Below are positions 40,101 to 52,404 of a DNA stretch of 64,000 bases, piece by piece. The DNA comes from Selaginella tamariscina. Taxonomy: Eukaryota > Streptophyta > Lycopodiopsida > Selaginellales > Selaginellaceae. The stretch is from positions 283,189 through 347,188 of the forward strand of contig PUQB01000190.1 of assembly GCA_003024785.1 (NCBI GenBank), read 5' to 3'. Position numbers and translations under genes: made by a program. The notes below the pieces were generated by a model. That model saw only the letters and a list, made by a program, of their open reading frames with translations. It was not told the origin of the DNA and searched no databases. How positions within the stretch are numbered: the stretch's first letter is position 1; the number at the start of each line of letters is the position of its first letter.

Positions 40101-40559
40101 GGACGAATATTAATGCTAACACTTGGTAATAGATTTGACCTGAATTTAATTTCCATTAGGAATGAAGTTATGTCAATGACACATCAAGTGGATGGGCTAA
40201 TTTCAAGTTGGCATGACTTTGTTGTATACATGTGTACAACCATGTGCCTTTATTATCGCCTCTTACAAAGATTAGGGTTTCAAGAGAAGTACTCTAGTAT
40301 CAGAAAAGAGCTTGATTCCGATAAAAATCTCATACCTAGTTTGGCGTAACTATTACTAATGAGGGATAGGTATAGTAGCAGACCTTTATGTAAAGGGGTA
40401 ATGAGAAACATCGAGGGATGCAAAAATATGAAGTTATAATATCGTAACATATGGAAATGTGGAACCATTGGAAATCAAAGAAACAAGAAGGCGTTTGGTT
40501 AAGCACTTAAGATGGACGTTAAAGTGCTTGTTGTGTGCTAAGATGACAAGGGTCGTCAA

Positions 40560-42960
40560 CAGCGTTTTAATATAAAGAAATAAAGCAAATCTTTATTTTT
40601 ATTAACCAAGGGGCCGGCAACAACACTAACTAGAGGCCTCAAAATATAAATTCCAGTGTTGTGTGCGTTGGGTGACAGACTTTGCAGACGTGCAAAAGGT
40701 CTCCAAGTGACTTCATGTCGTAGGTGGTGCCTCTAGCAACTGGGTTTACGACTTAGTGAACGACGGTTCTAAAGTATTTGGTTTCGCGTAATGCAAGGGG
40801 GTAATAAAACTTATGTGAACTTTGGGTTGACTGCACATAAAGTGATATGTTAGTTTTGGTTAATTTTTTCTGACATTATCTAGTCTTGGAGTTGGACGTC
40901 AACGGGGACGTTGACATTTTTAAAGGGGGGAGTCTAGTTTTTATTATGACTCAACCCTTACTTTGGACGTTGACTGTTGTTACCTACTGTACTATGTTGA
41001 TGGACCCTAGATGTAGTAGGAAACAAGCCCGCTTAGTGCACTTGGGTATCTGGTGATGGTCCGGCCGGGTGTCATTAGGTATTTACAGGAAACTCTAAGC
41101 GAAGTTAGAACTTACCTTCTAAAAACCCACCCCCAATTTTGACGTCCCAGTTAGGCTGATTGGTTAATGTAGATGAGTTTGGCATGTTTAGTAGGGTTAG
41201 GAATACCCCTAGGGTTGACCTAACTCTAGGGTTTCCCTAACCACACCTTAAAAACCCCCACCCCCTTAGGTAGGGTTTTAGGGTTAGAGTTAGGCTAAGT
41301 TAAACACTCTCTCATTAACTTAATAAGGGGCTAGCTAATATAATGCTAGCCCACTTACACATATAAAAAAAGAAGGGGGGCTCTTCTCTCAGTGCAAGCT
41401 CTAGTTTGTGTTGTCAAGGCACAACCCTCTATTGTGCCGCCTTAACTTTCAAACGACAAGGGTACGTCCCACCTTCAGGGTAGCTTACCCTTAACGTTGC
41501 GAATCCATGCCTGGGAGGTCTTGTTGGGATGCACGTTTCAAAAGGCAGAGGTTGAGGCTTGTCTCCAACCTCCTCCACGTCAAGCTAGGTGTAGCACTTA
41601 CGGCCAAACAAGGCACATTTATGTCCTGTCCAACTGTGGGCGTGGGATCTTGTTTGATAAGTTCACATTGCCTAGTTCTTAAGGGTTCACTGAGGGTTCT
41701 AGAGTTGGCATTTAGAAGCCACATTTGTGGCACTTGGTGCAACTCTCGAATTTAAGGGCTATGGCATGATAGCCCATATCGTGGAAGGCAGTGTCACATG
41801 GAGATGTGACACTGGGCTAGAAGTCACATGATACAACACCCGGCCCTTTGGGGTTGTGTTATGGGCTTGTCGTTAAAGGGTTGGATACTCTAGCAAACAG
41901 ACATGCTTGTGCTTGCACTAGGGTGTTAAGCCTTGGGCATTTGCTCAAGGAGGTTAGGTCTCGTAACTAGGTGTGCTTAAGCACACTTGGCTAGAGGAGT
42001 GTTCTCCTTGAAATCTAGGGGTTGAACAACCTAAACTTGTTAGCAGAAGCCTTTTCGTGAAACACTCGCAAGGTCATGTACTTAGGTTATCCAAACCTAG
42101 CCTTAGGGAGTTTGCTTAGTAAAGCACTCGTGTTTGCCTAAGGTGCACACTCATGTCCTCACTAAGTATTAGCCGTAGGTCTAGGGTATGACTCAGCCAC
42201 TCAAACCTTTAGGGGTTAATTGTGGTTTAGGGTACCCCTTGTCGCCCTAAAGGGGTTGTACTCCCGAATGAGGGTGATTCCTCAAGAGGTAAGTGACGAT
42301 GCCTTGGCTCTGTCACGGGGGTATGTGTGAGACACATCTCCTTTGTGGGGTTAGGGCATGAGCCTGCCTAGGTCTACTGGGACAGGATCTTAAAAGTCTA
42401 CTCGGGTTATCCTCTAGGGTTCAGGGGATGGTCATTCTAGGGGACTTAGGGTAGGACTCTAAGTCTTCTTGGCCTCTGAGTCAGACTCTTAGGGTTATCT
42501 TGGAAGACTTAGCGTTACTCACACAGGGTGATGACGTCGAATGGCCATTTGGCAACCACGTGTTGTCACATGTTGGCCCTTTGGGTTAAAACTCTGACAA
42601 TTAGTATCAGAGCAGTTCCGAGTTCGATTCTCATCAGGAGATGAACTTTGAGTAAAGCTCATGCCACTAAGATTGGTGCACTTGTCCTTACCTAACTAAA
42701 CCCCTCGATCACATGTGTACAGCCAAGCGACTCTGTGATCACCTCTGGCCCAATTGACATGTGATGCGAGTATAGCCTACGAGCTGGGTGTGAGTCAAGC
42801 ATAAGTAGAGCTAAGCGTGAGTAGAACCACCTTTAGCTGCACCTTCTAAAAGGAAGGGCATGAGTAGAAACGCTTATGGCTGCACCTTCTGGAGGAAGGT
42901 ATAGTAGCAACCCCTTGAGTCTGTGGATGAGGGCATCCACTTTCTCAAATGGGTTGAGAG
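40560..42960 (+). mobile_element. 1.67-kb LTR with internal element sequence on both sides
   Basis: The LTR (40931-42599) is of the same family as those at 21262, 26962 and 57482. To its left lie a purine tract (AAAGGGGGG, 40923-40930) and about 370 bases that match, in reverse, the 3' internal region of the young Ty3 element (22241-22430): shared GTGACAGACTTTGCAGACG and ACTAGAGGCCTC. To its right lies ATTAGTATCAGAGC, a primer-binding-site-like sequence. It is therefore flanked like both a 3' and a 5' LTR. Confidence 0.7.
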
Positions 42961-43133
42961 TGTCATAGTTCTAACTTGGTGGGTTGACTACCTAGGTAAA
43001 GATTGTGAAATATGTGGAATATATGGGTAAAAAGACTCAAGCGTAACTGAGTTATCATGACTAGGGGCCCTCTCATAAACACCAATTGGCCCTTTGCCTA
43101 GTTGGCATAAGGGGAGAGGGAAAGGTTGTGACA
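42961..43133 (+). repeat. right LTR of short-LTR element
   Basis: 173 bp, equal in length to the left copy with scattered differences; followed by the GCCAT duplication. Confidence 0.85.
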
Positions 43134-43833
43134 GCCATGGCCCAGGTTCCCTATCAACAAGCAGTTGGTTGTCTTCTGTACCTAGCCATTTCAACATGTC
43201 TAGATTTGGCTTTTGCAATGGGAGCTGTTCCCGCTTTGTGGCAAATCCAGGTGAGGCTCGTTGGACAGCAATGAAAAGGATCTTGAGGTACTTGTGAGGA
43301 ACAAGCAGGTACTGCCTCACATATAGAGGGAGTGGGAGTTCCACAGGTTCCATAGGTCACAGGTTGGAGTTAGTTGGTTATACTGACTTCGACTGGGCAA
43401 GGAACATTGAAGATAGGAAGTCTACTTCCAAGTTTCTTGTTTTTTCCTGGATGGAGGGCTAGTCAGTTGGAAGAGTAGGCTATAGACGGTGATCATTCTT
43501 TCCTCGATGGAGGCAGAGTATGCAGCTGCAACCGAAATGGCCAAGGAGCAACCTGGTTAATGCACTTGATGAAAGACATGGAACTTGAAATTCCAAGGCC
43601 AATCACAGCATATTGTGATAGTTCAGAGAACTCCAAGCATCATGCCAGAGTGAAACACATTGATGTGAAGTATCACTTTATTTGACAAAAGGTGCAGAGG
43701 AAGAAGATCAGGCTTCAGTACGTGTCAATAACAGAAATGATAGCAAACGCTCTCACGAAGCCTTTGAGCAGAGATCTCTTCCAGCAGCATCACACCAGTA
43801 TGGGTGTCTTAGATTCTCACGTCTGAGTGGGAG

Positions 43834-43905
43834 TGTTGTGGAATACAGCGTGGAGATATAGTTAGATTAAAAAGTTTGTTCTTGAGGCGCTCCAAGTTAT
43901 CAACA
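43834..43905 (+). repeat. 3' LTR of inner copia element
   Basis: Same start and end as 33312-33425, shorter in the middle. Preceded by a purine tract, as expected for a 3' LTR. Confidence 0.8.
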
Positions 43906-46800
43906 AAATCCACCTTCCAAGCTTTGGAACCAAGAAGGGGCATTGTAATAAATGCAAGGAGCCTGGCCACTATGGACGAGAGTGCTCAAAGGCCAACAAA
44001 GATCAGTCTTCTGTAGCTAATTTTCTCACTAACTCTGAGGACGAGTATGAAGTGGCTAGATAAGACGTGGTTTGGCTGGACTGTACAGCAGGTCAGCATG
44101 CCACTTATTTGAGGTAGATTCTTTTTAATCTTCATCCTTGCAGAGATAAAGTGGTCGTGGGCAATGGTGCTGAGTTGGCTGTCATAGCCCAAGGCATCAA
44201 TCTAGAGCAGTGGTGTGAGGTGAAGCTCATTCCCGCTGCTGTCCGTGGGGCTTATCTACAAGCTCGGTTTTGAAGCTGTGTTTTCCCCTTGGAGAGGTTG
44301 TTTCTTGCACACTAGGTGCACGGCAAGGTTGCAAATATGATGCGAGTGGGCACCCTGTTTCATGTGTCTTGCACTATCCTTGAGGACTCCTCAGGTGCAA
44401 AATCATTGGCCCCGATGATGAGTAAACAACTGGTTACAACCATTGCACCACGTCAAGGTGGGGGCACCGAAGGCTGGGACACATCAACAAGTGGGCGATC
44501 TGCATGCTAAGTGATTACAACATGGTGACTGAGCTTTGTGAACCTTGTATTCACGGGAAATAGCATAAGTAGCTCTTCAGCAGTTCTCAAGGTTCTTAGC
44601 CTTTTGAATTGGGAAGCGATATTTTATCTCCTTGTGGATGATTATTCCGGTAGAGCGGTGGTGTGCAGAGGAGAGGCACTGCAGAGTTTCCAGGTTTTCA
44701 TCAGCAGCAATAGTTGAGACAGGCCAACATTTACAGATCCTCCATAGTGATGGGGGGGTGAATACTTGTCCCATGCTTTCGCCAATTATTGCAGCATAAC
44801 AAGACAAGTTTTCATGCCTTACGCTCAAAAGCAGAATGGGGTACAGCAGCCTACTTGCGTAATCTAGCTCCAACCACATCTGTGCACAAGGCAAGACGCC
44901 AGAAGAGTCGTGGATAGGCTCCAATCTAGACGTGTCCATCTTGAGGATTTTTGGTTGCCTAGCATTTGCAAAGAGTTACGTCAAAAGCTAGATCCAAGAC
45001 TAAGATGGCTGCTCTCCTAGGATACAGTGAAGAAAACAAGGAGTTGATTATAGCTCGGGATGTGATTTTTAACGAAACTTATGGCAAGAACGAAACTTAC
45101 ACTAGGTGAATCAGAGGAGATCGTCGATGCAGATGCCCGACAACTATGGTGGGGAGGAGTTGGAAATCCTTCCAGCAGTCCAGCAGCAAGGGGGAGCAGC
45201 GGCCCTGACTCCAGCGCCATTGGGAACAGGGAGCCATGTTCAACTTCCCTCACTTGGAAATTTCAGTGCACAAGCTTTGGCAGAGGTAGTAGCAGGACCC
45301 AGCACACAAATGATGACATGGGGGTGCTCCTCAAGTTGCTGCCCCTTTTCCTCCACGCTCCACTCGAACGTCGATTCCTACACAGGCATGGCAAAATATC
45401 GAGAGGAGATGGCTATGCGAGCAGCTCATGCAGCTGCAGGAGGCTCGTGGGGCTCACTCTCAACGCCTCGCCTTGACAGTTTTACTTCACAGTATGCCCA
45501 GTCTGGGCATTTCGTGCCAAGCAACTACCAACAAGCTTTGTAGTGTGTCAATGCAGCTCAGTGGAAGGAGGCCATTAATAATGAGCTCGACTCTATTATC
45601 AACAACAGCTCCTTACTTCCTCCAAGCAAGCAGTATTCAAGGCCTTGGCTGTTTAAAATCAAACCACGAGCGGCCTGTTTGGTAGCCCATGGCTTTCCCA
45701 AGTGGAGACATCGACTTCATGGAGACCTTTTCACCAGTCCTTTTGTCTCTTGCTGATGGCTCTAGCTGCAGAGTACGACTTAAGGTGGAACAACTAGACA
45801 TGAAGACAACCTTCCTCAACCGTACATGAAGGAGGTCTACATGACTATGCATGAGGGTTTGTGCTCGAGGGAGAAATCTAGCAACTTCTATTGGCTCATA
45901 AAGTCCCTCTAGAGAGACTCGATAGATACTTCATCTCAGCTATTTTTCGGAGGAGCATTGCTGATACCAACGTGTACATGAAGATGTGAGAGACAAACTG
46001 ATCATCATAACTGTGTTCATGGACGACTGCATCATTCTCACAAGTAACTCAACACTCATGCTCAAGACCAAGAAAATGTGACATACCTTGGCAAGATCAA
46101 TTATTACCTAGGAATCAACGTGCGGCAGAGCAATGGATTGGTTCAACTGTCCCAACAGCAGTACGTTTGTGATATCTTGAAGAGGTTCAAGCTCAACAAG
46201 ATAAATCCAACATTGACCGCACCTGTCGAGAGAAATGTCCAACGGCAGAATCAAAGAAACAGAGAATGACAGCTAGGTGATAGGTAGTTTGATCTACCTC
46301 ATGGTCTGCACCAGACCAGCAAGTCTCTCAATATATGGAGAACCCTGGTTGGGAACATTGGTTAGCAGTGAAGCAGATTTGAAAATACCTCAAGGTTACA
46401 GAGGACTTTGAGCTAATGTACAAGAGGAGGAGAGCAGACTTCAGGTTGTCTGGTTACTCAGATGTAGACTTTATTGGTAACACAAGGAGATCTACTTTCA
46501 TGCTACTGCTTTAGCCTGATAGAGTGGACCATTAAAATCGCAACACTCTCGAGTACCAAAGCAGAGTACATAGACACGAGCACAAGAGGTTGTCTGGCTG
46601 AGGGAGCACTTATCTGGGTTAATGCTGCATCAGCAGGGACCCACTGTCAGGTACGCTTTCACTACATTTACGAACAACTGAAGGCCAAAGCACTGAAGCT
46701 ACTGGCCAGTGACATCTTCACAAAGTCTTTACCATCGGGAGTCCCTGTATCGACAATGGTGAGTCTCGAGACAGTAATGACATGTCCAACAGTTGCCCTG

Positions 46801-47940
46801 CATTTTTTTTAATAAGACATCCACAACGCTGAGCTCCTTTTCTACATTCACATGCAAGGAGTTTGGCATCAAATCAAATACACCATATGGTATTGCTTTG
46901 ACACCCTTCAAGAACCTCCAAGATTGGGTGTTGACTGGTGGTTACAACTTAGCAACTGGACTATAAAGTTTAGTATTGACATGGACATAACCATGGAGGA
47001 CACTTCAAGGACTAAGCATTTAAGGCCGGAGTTAAGTACTATGAGGCATATGTCTCTAAATTTAAGCCTGGCTTAGCACATGGAGTAAAGTCCAATGCAC
47101 CCTGGGGATGGTATGACATACCCATACCATATGAAGCATGACTATGCTGGTTATGCCCCAATGTAGAGGTGAAAGTCAGAAGGGCACTTTCTTGTTTCAG
47201 CTCAAAAACTGTTTGGCACGTTTTTTTATTATGTATTATTATAAAAGAGCCCCGTAGAAAGAGATTATATTGTTTTATTTATAAATCATATACTATATGA
47301 TTTTTATTTATATGTTTAAAATCTATATATAATATATTTATTCATTAATATATATCAATTTTTAAATTAGGAATGTGTCTTTTAATATATACTGACATAT
47401 ATTAAAAACACATCATTAATTCTAAAATAAAAATAAAAGTTTTACAGTGGGATTTTTTAGCTTTATGTATGTAAAATTTATAAACTTACATTTAAAACTT
47501 AAAAATTATTGTTGATATAATTTATCCTGTAATAAGTTATATTATTAATATCTTTAAAAGAACCTACAGAAGATACAGATTTTAAAGAATATGTAATTTT
47601 TTAAACTTTATTAAAACATTAATCTAGTTTCACAGGGAGTACTTTAAAATTCAACTTCAGGGCATTCTGATATATACTTAAGTATATGCTTATTAATTTA
47701 CCTTTAAATACATGTGATTTAGTCCATGTAATCGATGATGTTTATATAGTATCCTTGCAAAATAAGAAAGACCGGAAGGACTATTAGCGAAACTCTTAAT
47801 TATGATTTGTGTGCTTAAACATATTACATATACATATTTATAAATGTATATTATGCTTTTAGTTTACAGCTATATACTGTATATCAAAATTATAGTATCA
47901 TATCAAAAGAATACAAAGCTTCATTGCTTACAGTCCAATA
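46801..47940. other. AT-rich spacer, no gene seen
   Basis: The first 350 bases may be further retroelement debris (a TCKEFGIKSNTPYG-like reading near 46845). From 47220 the sequence is strongly AT-rich without coding signal. Confidence 0.5.
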
Positions 47941-47944
47941 TCAC

Positions 47945-48214
47945 ACGTGTGTGTGTTTAAATATAGCATTATGTGTTATATGGTTTTGCATATTAAACAC
48001 CAAGGGCTTGTTCTATATACCATGTTCCATCTAGCCCTATATGTTTATAATAATAATACACACAAACACATGCACCTCTTTTCATATCGTATTCTTGATC
48101 CAGAAGACTTTAGCTATGATCTTGCCTTTGTCTTGTACCAAAACAGTCATTCGTGTCAATGTGAGTGCGTGTGCGTGTGTACTCACTCACTCACACACAC
48201 ACACACACACACAT

Positions 48215-48253
<39 letters not shown>

Positions 48254-49218
48254 AAGATAAATGGAGTATATCTTGGAGACACACACACACACACAAAACA
48301 CCGTAGTAGAAATATAGCGACACACACATACACGTGCACACGAACTTCAGAAAGTTACTTCTAGCAAATCATGCAATCTATCCGTATATAGATGCATAGA
48401 TAAATAGACTTAGACCAAGATTGGGCGGCAGAGATCCAGGCTTGGATCACGCTTGAATCCGTACGGTACTTTACAAGGATCCATCTTCCGTAATGTTATC
48501 GACACCCTGAAAATTTATCTCAGGCATGTGCGTGTGTGTGTGTGTGTATTTATTTATTTATTTGTAAGTAAGGTATATGTGGTAAGAAAGTATAAGGAAC
48601 TGGTGGCACAAATAGTTAGCCTTGTCGGCTCCTTTACCATTGAGAACAAGCACGGATCTATTATAATACTATTAAGCTATTTTGATTGTACTACACACAC
48701 ATATATATATACTCATCCACAACTAACTAAAATAACAATTTTAGTATACAAAGTACAACGACACATATGTATGCATGCGTATGAATGTATGTAATATAAT
48801 ATATAAGATTCCTATATGTACTCCACATATCCAATACGTTCATTTATATTTATATGCAGTGAGACGTTTTGAGTTTCATATATGTACATGTGTATGCATT
48901 TGTGACTTGTATGTGTATAGAGTCAAGCAACAGATCAGATGTGTGCGTGTGCGTGTGAAACAAGTAGATATAAGCATCAACTGGTCTCATATACTCTACT
49001 ATATATGCTTTATAAGGCAGGACCTAGTACATCTTGTTTAGCGTTGTAAACATGCGCAAATAGGTGTACACACACACACACACACACATATGGGGAAATG
49101 TATGCATGAACATCAGAAATAATATATAAAATCTTTGAATGCATTAATTAGTAGTAATCATTTGGCAGTATACCAACTGGACAGCTTAAGTACTGTCATA
49201 CCGGCTTGACATCCATAT

Positions 49219-49290
<72 letters not shown>
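47945..49290. repeat. microsatellite-rich stretch
   Basis: Contains (CA)n at 48183-48212, (TA)n at 48221-48250, (CA)n at 48278-48295, (GT)n at 48530-48547, (CA)n at 49071-49088 and a long compound (CT)n(CA)n at 49220-49292. Open frames here are translations of these repeats. Confidence 0.85.
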
Positions 49291-49292
<2 letters not shown>

Positions 49293-49294
<2 letters not shown>

Positions 49295-51384
49295 CAGAAA
49301 TACATATGAGATCAAAAGTATGAAAACTAATCATCTTATAAAAATATCACTTAAGCCGACTGTTTAATCAATCGTGAATAATCTAATCTTGTCTATGTGT
49401 GTGTGCGTGTGCATGTTCCATATATAACTGTATATTCACATCCGATTGTATGTATGTACACAGGGTATCGGACGAGAAGCAATAAAGAAAAAGGTGCTTG
49501 GAATGTTCTAGGTACATGGGACTTATCTTGTTGGAGTGTGTAAGTGGGCACACACACACTAGATAAGGATGACATTTTCTAACATAGTACGAGAGTAACT
49601 AGAGATTGTTGATTGCAAGATGAGTGGTGTGTCCCTTTTGAAAAGGAGTGTTAAAGCATGCAAATGGGCACACCACACACTATATGAAAATGACCAAAGA
49701 CAGGACCAAATATGTGCCGGTTGGTAACTCTAATACCAAGTGCTTTATCACTTAGTTACCGGTCCATATCTGGCTTTCTTGGGGCAAGGTGCACGAACTG
49801 TTGTTGTAATGTCAACTTTGTTGAGACTATGAAAGACAATTAACCAGTCCTCAGGTTAGGAAGAGGAGGTATATCGTCAGGCATAAACATCTTTGGTCAC
49901 TGCTGGAACAAGTCCCTGTCTAATCCTTGTAACCCAGCAAGCCCTATTAAATATAGTACAATTTTTTTTTCATTTCCTACTAATGTGTTGTTAGAGTTGA
50001 ATAGTTTGAACAAAAGGTTTTAGTATAAGAAGATCGAAATCTCAACAATCTCTTCAATTATGTTGGGCACAATAAATGGTAACTTCTGTAAATTGAGTTT
50101 GAAATTGAAGTTACATATTTTTTGGTTCTTTCAAAGATGATTTAGGAAAACAATAGTGCACTAAGTTATGAAGATGATGTTGAGTTCATACATCTGTATG
50201 TGTTAGAGTGTATTACCAACACAATGCATGAGACTATCCATCTATGTGTGGGAAACTCGGATGAGCATATGTTATTAAGGTAATTGAGTGTCTTGAAACA
50301 TGTTTCTTCGTGATGTCTCTAGTGGTAGTAAGCTTTTTAACTGGGACATAGAGTTCCATTCTATTCGATCACTTTGGAAATCAATTTTTTTAAGGATCAA
50401 AACTTAAAACCTTGCAATCAAAGTATAATTAATTTTAAATAAAAAAGCTTGACTACACTTTGAAGTATTTGACTGTGTCAACTTCAACAATTGAGAATGC
50501 AGATTATCAAATCATTTTCAACTGTAATGTTTGGTTCAAACCTTGTAACTATAAGGACATCTTCAGTCTCAACCCTTAAAAAAATGATTAAGTGCCCTCG
50601 TAACTGCCACATAAAGATATACAAGGATTAGTGTTAATTGTTTCTCTTAAACTCTAGCAGAAACATAACTTAAGACTAACCTTGGCATACATAATATGCA
50701 TTAATTAATCAAATAAACCAATGCTAATACATCTAATGAATAGGATCCCAAGTTCGAGTCTTTTACAGGTTATGAGGAGAATCTCATGTAGTGCAAGAGC
50801 CTCTTTATTTATATGCTGGAGTAGGGTTCGTTTTGTACATTGAAAATATCAATAGTTTAGATTTGTTTTAGCAGTTAAGATTTCATGTTGAATTGTTAAC
50901 ATTTAACAGTCTTTGTAAATTATGGAAAATATATGGTAGAATTGGAGAACCAATTTGGTAATTATATAAAGACAATGAATTTACAATTAATTTAAGATTT
51001 TAATATAGAAAATAAATGAATTTTTTTTAATTTCTTTTATTTTATTTGGCTTGGCATGCCACAGATTCTCAATAAACACATTAATAAAGGAAAACAAAGC
51101 ACACCATTAAAATTTAAGAAATCATTATTTATTTTAAATAAGAAAATATCAAGATGTATATCATATTAGCCAACAGTTGACTTGGTTTGAACATAATTGA
51201 CTCCTGGTTTTGACTTTTGGTTTGAAAACAGCTGACACGGTTATATTTTATTTGCCCCACGTGACATCTTACACTTGTCATGATGTGTTCCACGATGGGC
51301 CAGCTTTAATCACACTTCACGTGTCAAATTAAGGTAATTTGCACGACTTACTAAGTGATATAAAAATACGCACAATATAAGATC
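49293..51384. other. intergenic spacer downstream of the MADS-box gene
   Basis: No coding features are seen. AT-rich overall, with short partly repeated phrases (GTGTGTAAGTGGGCACACAC near 49537 and a similar block near 49655) that may be transposon debris. Confidence 0.45.
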
Positions 51385-52404
51385 TCATGCTAGGAGGTTC
51401 CCTGGAAACTCAATGGTGCTTGCTATCTGCAATATACAAACATGTAATATAGCAGATATATACGTGTGTAGAAAAGGTAAAGTGAATACCCTTCTTCTCA
51501 GTATTTCGTTCTCCTCGTGCAACTGAAACTCCTGGAAACAAACAAGCCATAACTAATAAAATACTTAATGTGTAATTAAGTTAGTTACCCGTTGAAGGAG
51601 GTCCTTAATCTTGTCCAGATGAACCTGCTCCTGGTGTATCAAAAGTGCATACTGACTTGTTCAACAATGTGAAAATTAGCTTCTTTTAAGTTATAAATTC
51701 TATATCAAGTAAATAAATGAAACCTTGCGAGCACGTATCCTGCTAAATCCAAGTTCGAGTCGTTGCTCCAGGCTTTGCAAGTCCTTGAGTGTTAGATTAG
51801 TTAAATCATCACCTAAGAGACGCCTATAAAATACAAATTAGCACATATACATGTATGGAAACTATATATTATACTTTTGGTTTTGCTGCAAAAGTTCAAG
51901 CTGCTGCTTCAACCTCTCAACCTCGATGCCGATGTACTAGAATAAACCCCCATTAAGTAGATACATAGAAAAAGAATGAAACATTGCCAGAAATGCTTAC
52001 ACCACTGTCATTGTGCGGGGACACGTTTCCGTCTTGAACAACTTTAGAGCATTTTCCATACTGCTCTAGGATCTCCGTCATACTGTTAAAAACCAACCAG
52101 ATTTAAGGGGAAAAGGTCTCCTCTCTCCTCTCTCTTACTTTGTGCTTGCAAATTGGAACAGTTTCCCGGTGCTAGAGAATATAATGAGAGCGACCTGGGC
52201 ATCACAAAGGACAGACAACTCGTGGGCTTTCTTGAGCAATCCTGCACGTCTCTTGGAAAATGTTACTTGCCTGCTCTTGGCATTCTCTATCCTCTTTATT
52301 TTGATCTTCCCCCTGCTCATTTTGTGACCTTTGCGATTCTTCTGTGGCTGCACCTCCTCACTGGAGGAGGTAGACCTCAAGTCGATGAGCTGCTCAGAGT
52401 CCAT
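51385..52404 (-). CDS. MIKC-type MADS-box transcription factor
   Basis: A nuclear DNA-binding protein expected to bind CArG boxes as a dimer and, through its K domain, to form tetramers. Exons on the minus strand: 52404-52139, 52082-52001, 51936-51875, 51823-51724, 51630-51589, 51531-51490, 51426-51385. Lengths after exon 1 are 82, 62, 100, 42, 42 and 42 bases, the classical MIKC-C pattern, all in phase, giving 211 residues. Residues 29-88 are the MADS domain ([20 protein letters not shown] to GKLFQFAS); 89-116 are the I region; about 117-198 are the K domain ([20 protein letters not shown] is its K1-K2 core). The last exon adds only 13 residues, so the C domain is nearly absent. Met1 gives a polar 28-residue extension; Met29 is the canonical start and equally possible. 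The frame is intact. MADS-AGL15/18-like wording in the MADS box is only suggestive. Confidence 0.93.

Larger units (their letters stand above)
37015..43133 (+). mobile_element. short-LTR (173 bp) element, apparently non-coding, with perfect target duplication
   Basis: Direct repeats 37015-37187 and 42961-43133 are both 173 bases, start TGTCATAGTTCTAAC and end GGTTGTGACA. GCCAT flanks both sides (37010-37014 and 43134-43138), a perfect 5-bp duplication. The left LTR is followed by ATGGGTATCAGAGCC, an initiator-Met primer-binding site. The 5.8-kb interior has no gag, RT or integrase motif that I can see. The stretch 37190-40550 is AT-rich with one unrecognised 116-codon frame (39999-40349), and 40560-42960 holds parts of another LTR family. 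The two LTRs are similar by eye, so it is fairly young. It resembles a non-autonomous (LARD-like) element. Confidence 0.85.
33312..43905 (+). mobile_element. inner Ty1/copia element with very short LTRs
   Basis: LTRs 33312-33425 (114 bp) and 43834-43905 (72 bp) share TGTTGTGGAATNCAGC and GTTCTTGAGGCGCTC-AAGTTATCAACA. The left one is followed at once by TGGTATCAAAGCC, an initiator-Met primer-binding site. The right one is preceded by the purine tract GAGTGGGAG. Flanks AAATT (33307-33311) and AAATC (43906-43910) look like a target duplication with one change. The order is gag (about 33620 on), CCHC knuckle (34349-34390), protease (WLDSCANVHCT), integrase core (TLRSDRGGEYQ near 35265 to YWAEALNTATYIHN), RT (36200-37009) and, past an insertion, RNase H (43134-43830). 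Several breaks are present. Confidence 0.85.
32700..46800 (+). mobile_element. outer Ty1/copia element (fossil), split by nested insertions
   Basis: Gag-like pieces lie at about 32760-33306. The same element resumes at 43906 with the CCHC knuckle CNKCKEPGHYGREC (43944-43985) and a protease-like VVWLDCTAGQHAT near 44070. Integrase/RT remains follow to about 46000. RNase H pieces come last, with TYLGKINYYLGINVRQ near 46080 and GYSDVDFIGNTRRST near 46455. Its LTRs were not found, so the outer limits are approximate. It is heavily broken and older than the element inserted in it. Confidence 0.6.

Noticed and set aside
45081-45543. Two overlapping frames of 131 and 145 codons
   Set aside because: They fall in the variable linker between integrase and RT of the outer copia element, not a host gene.
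47947-48364. Open frames of 89-107 codons
   Set aside because: Largely translations of (CA)n and (TA)n microsatellites.
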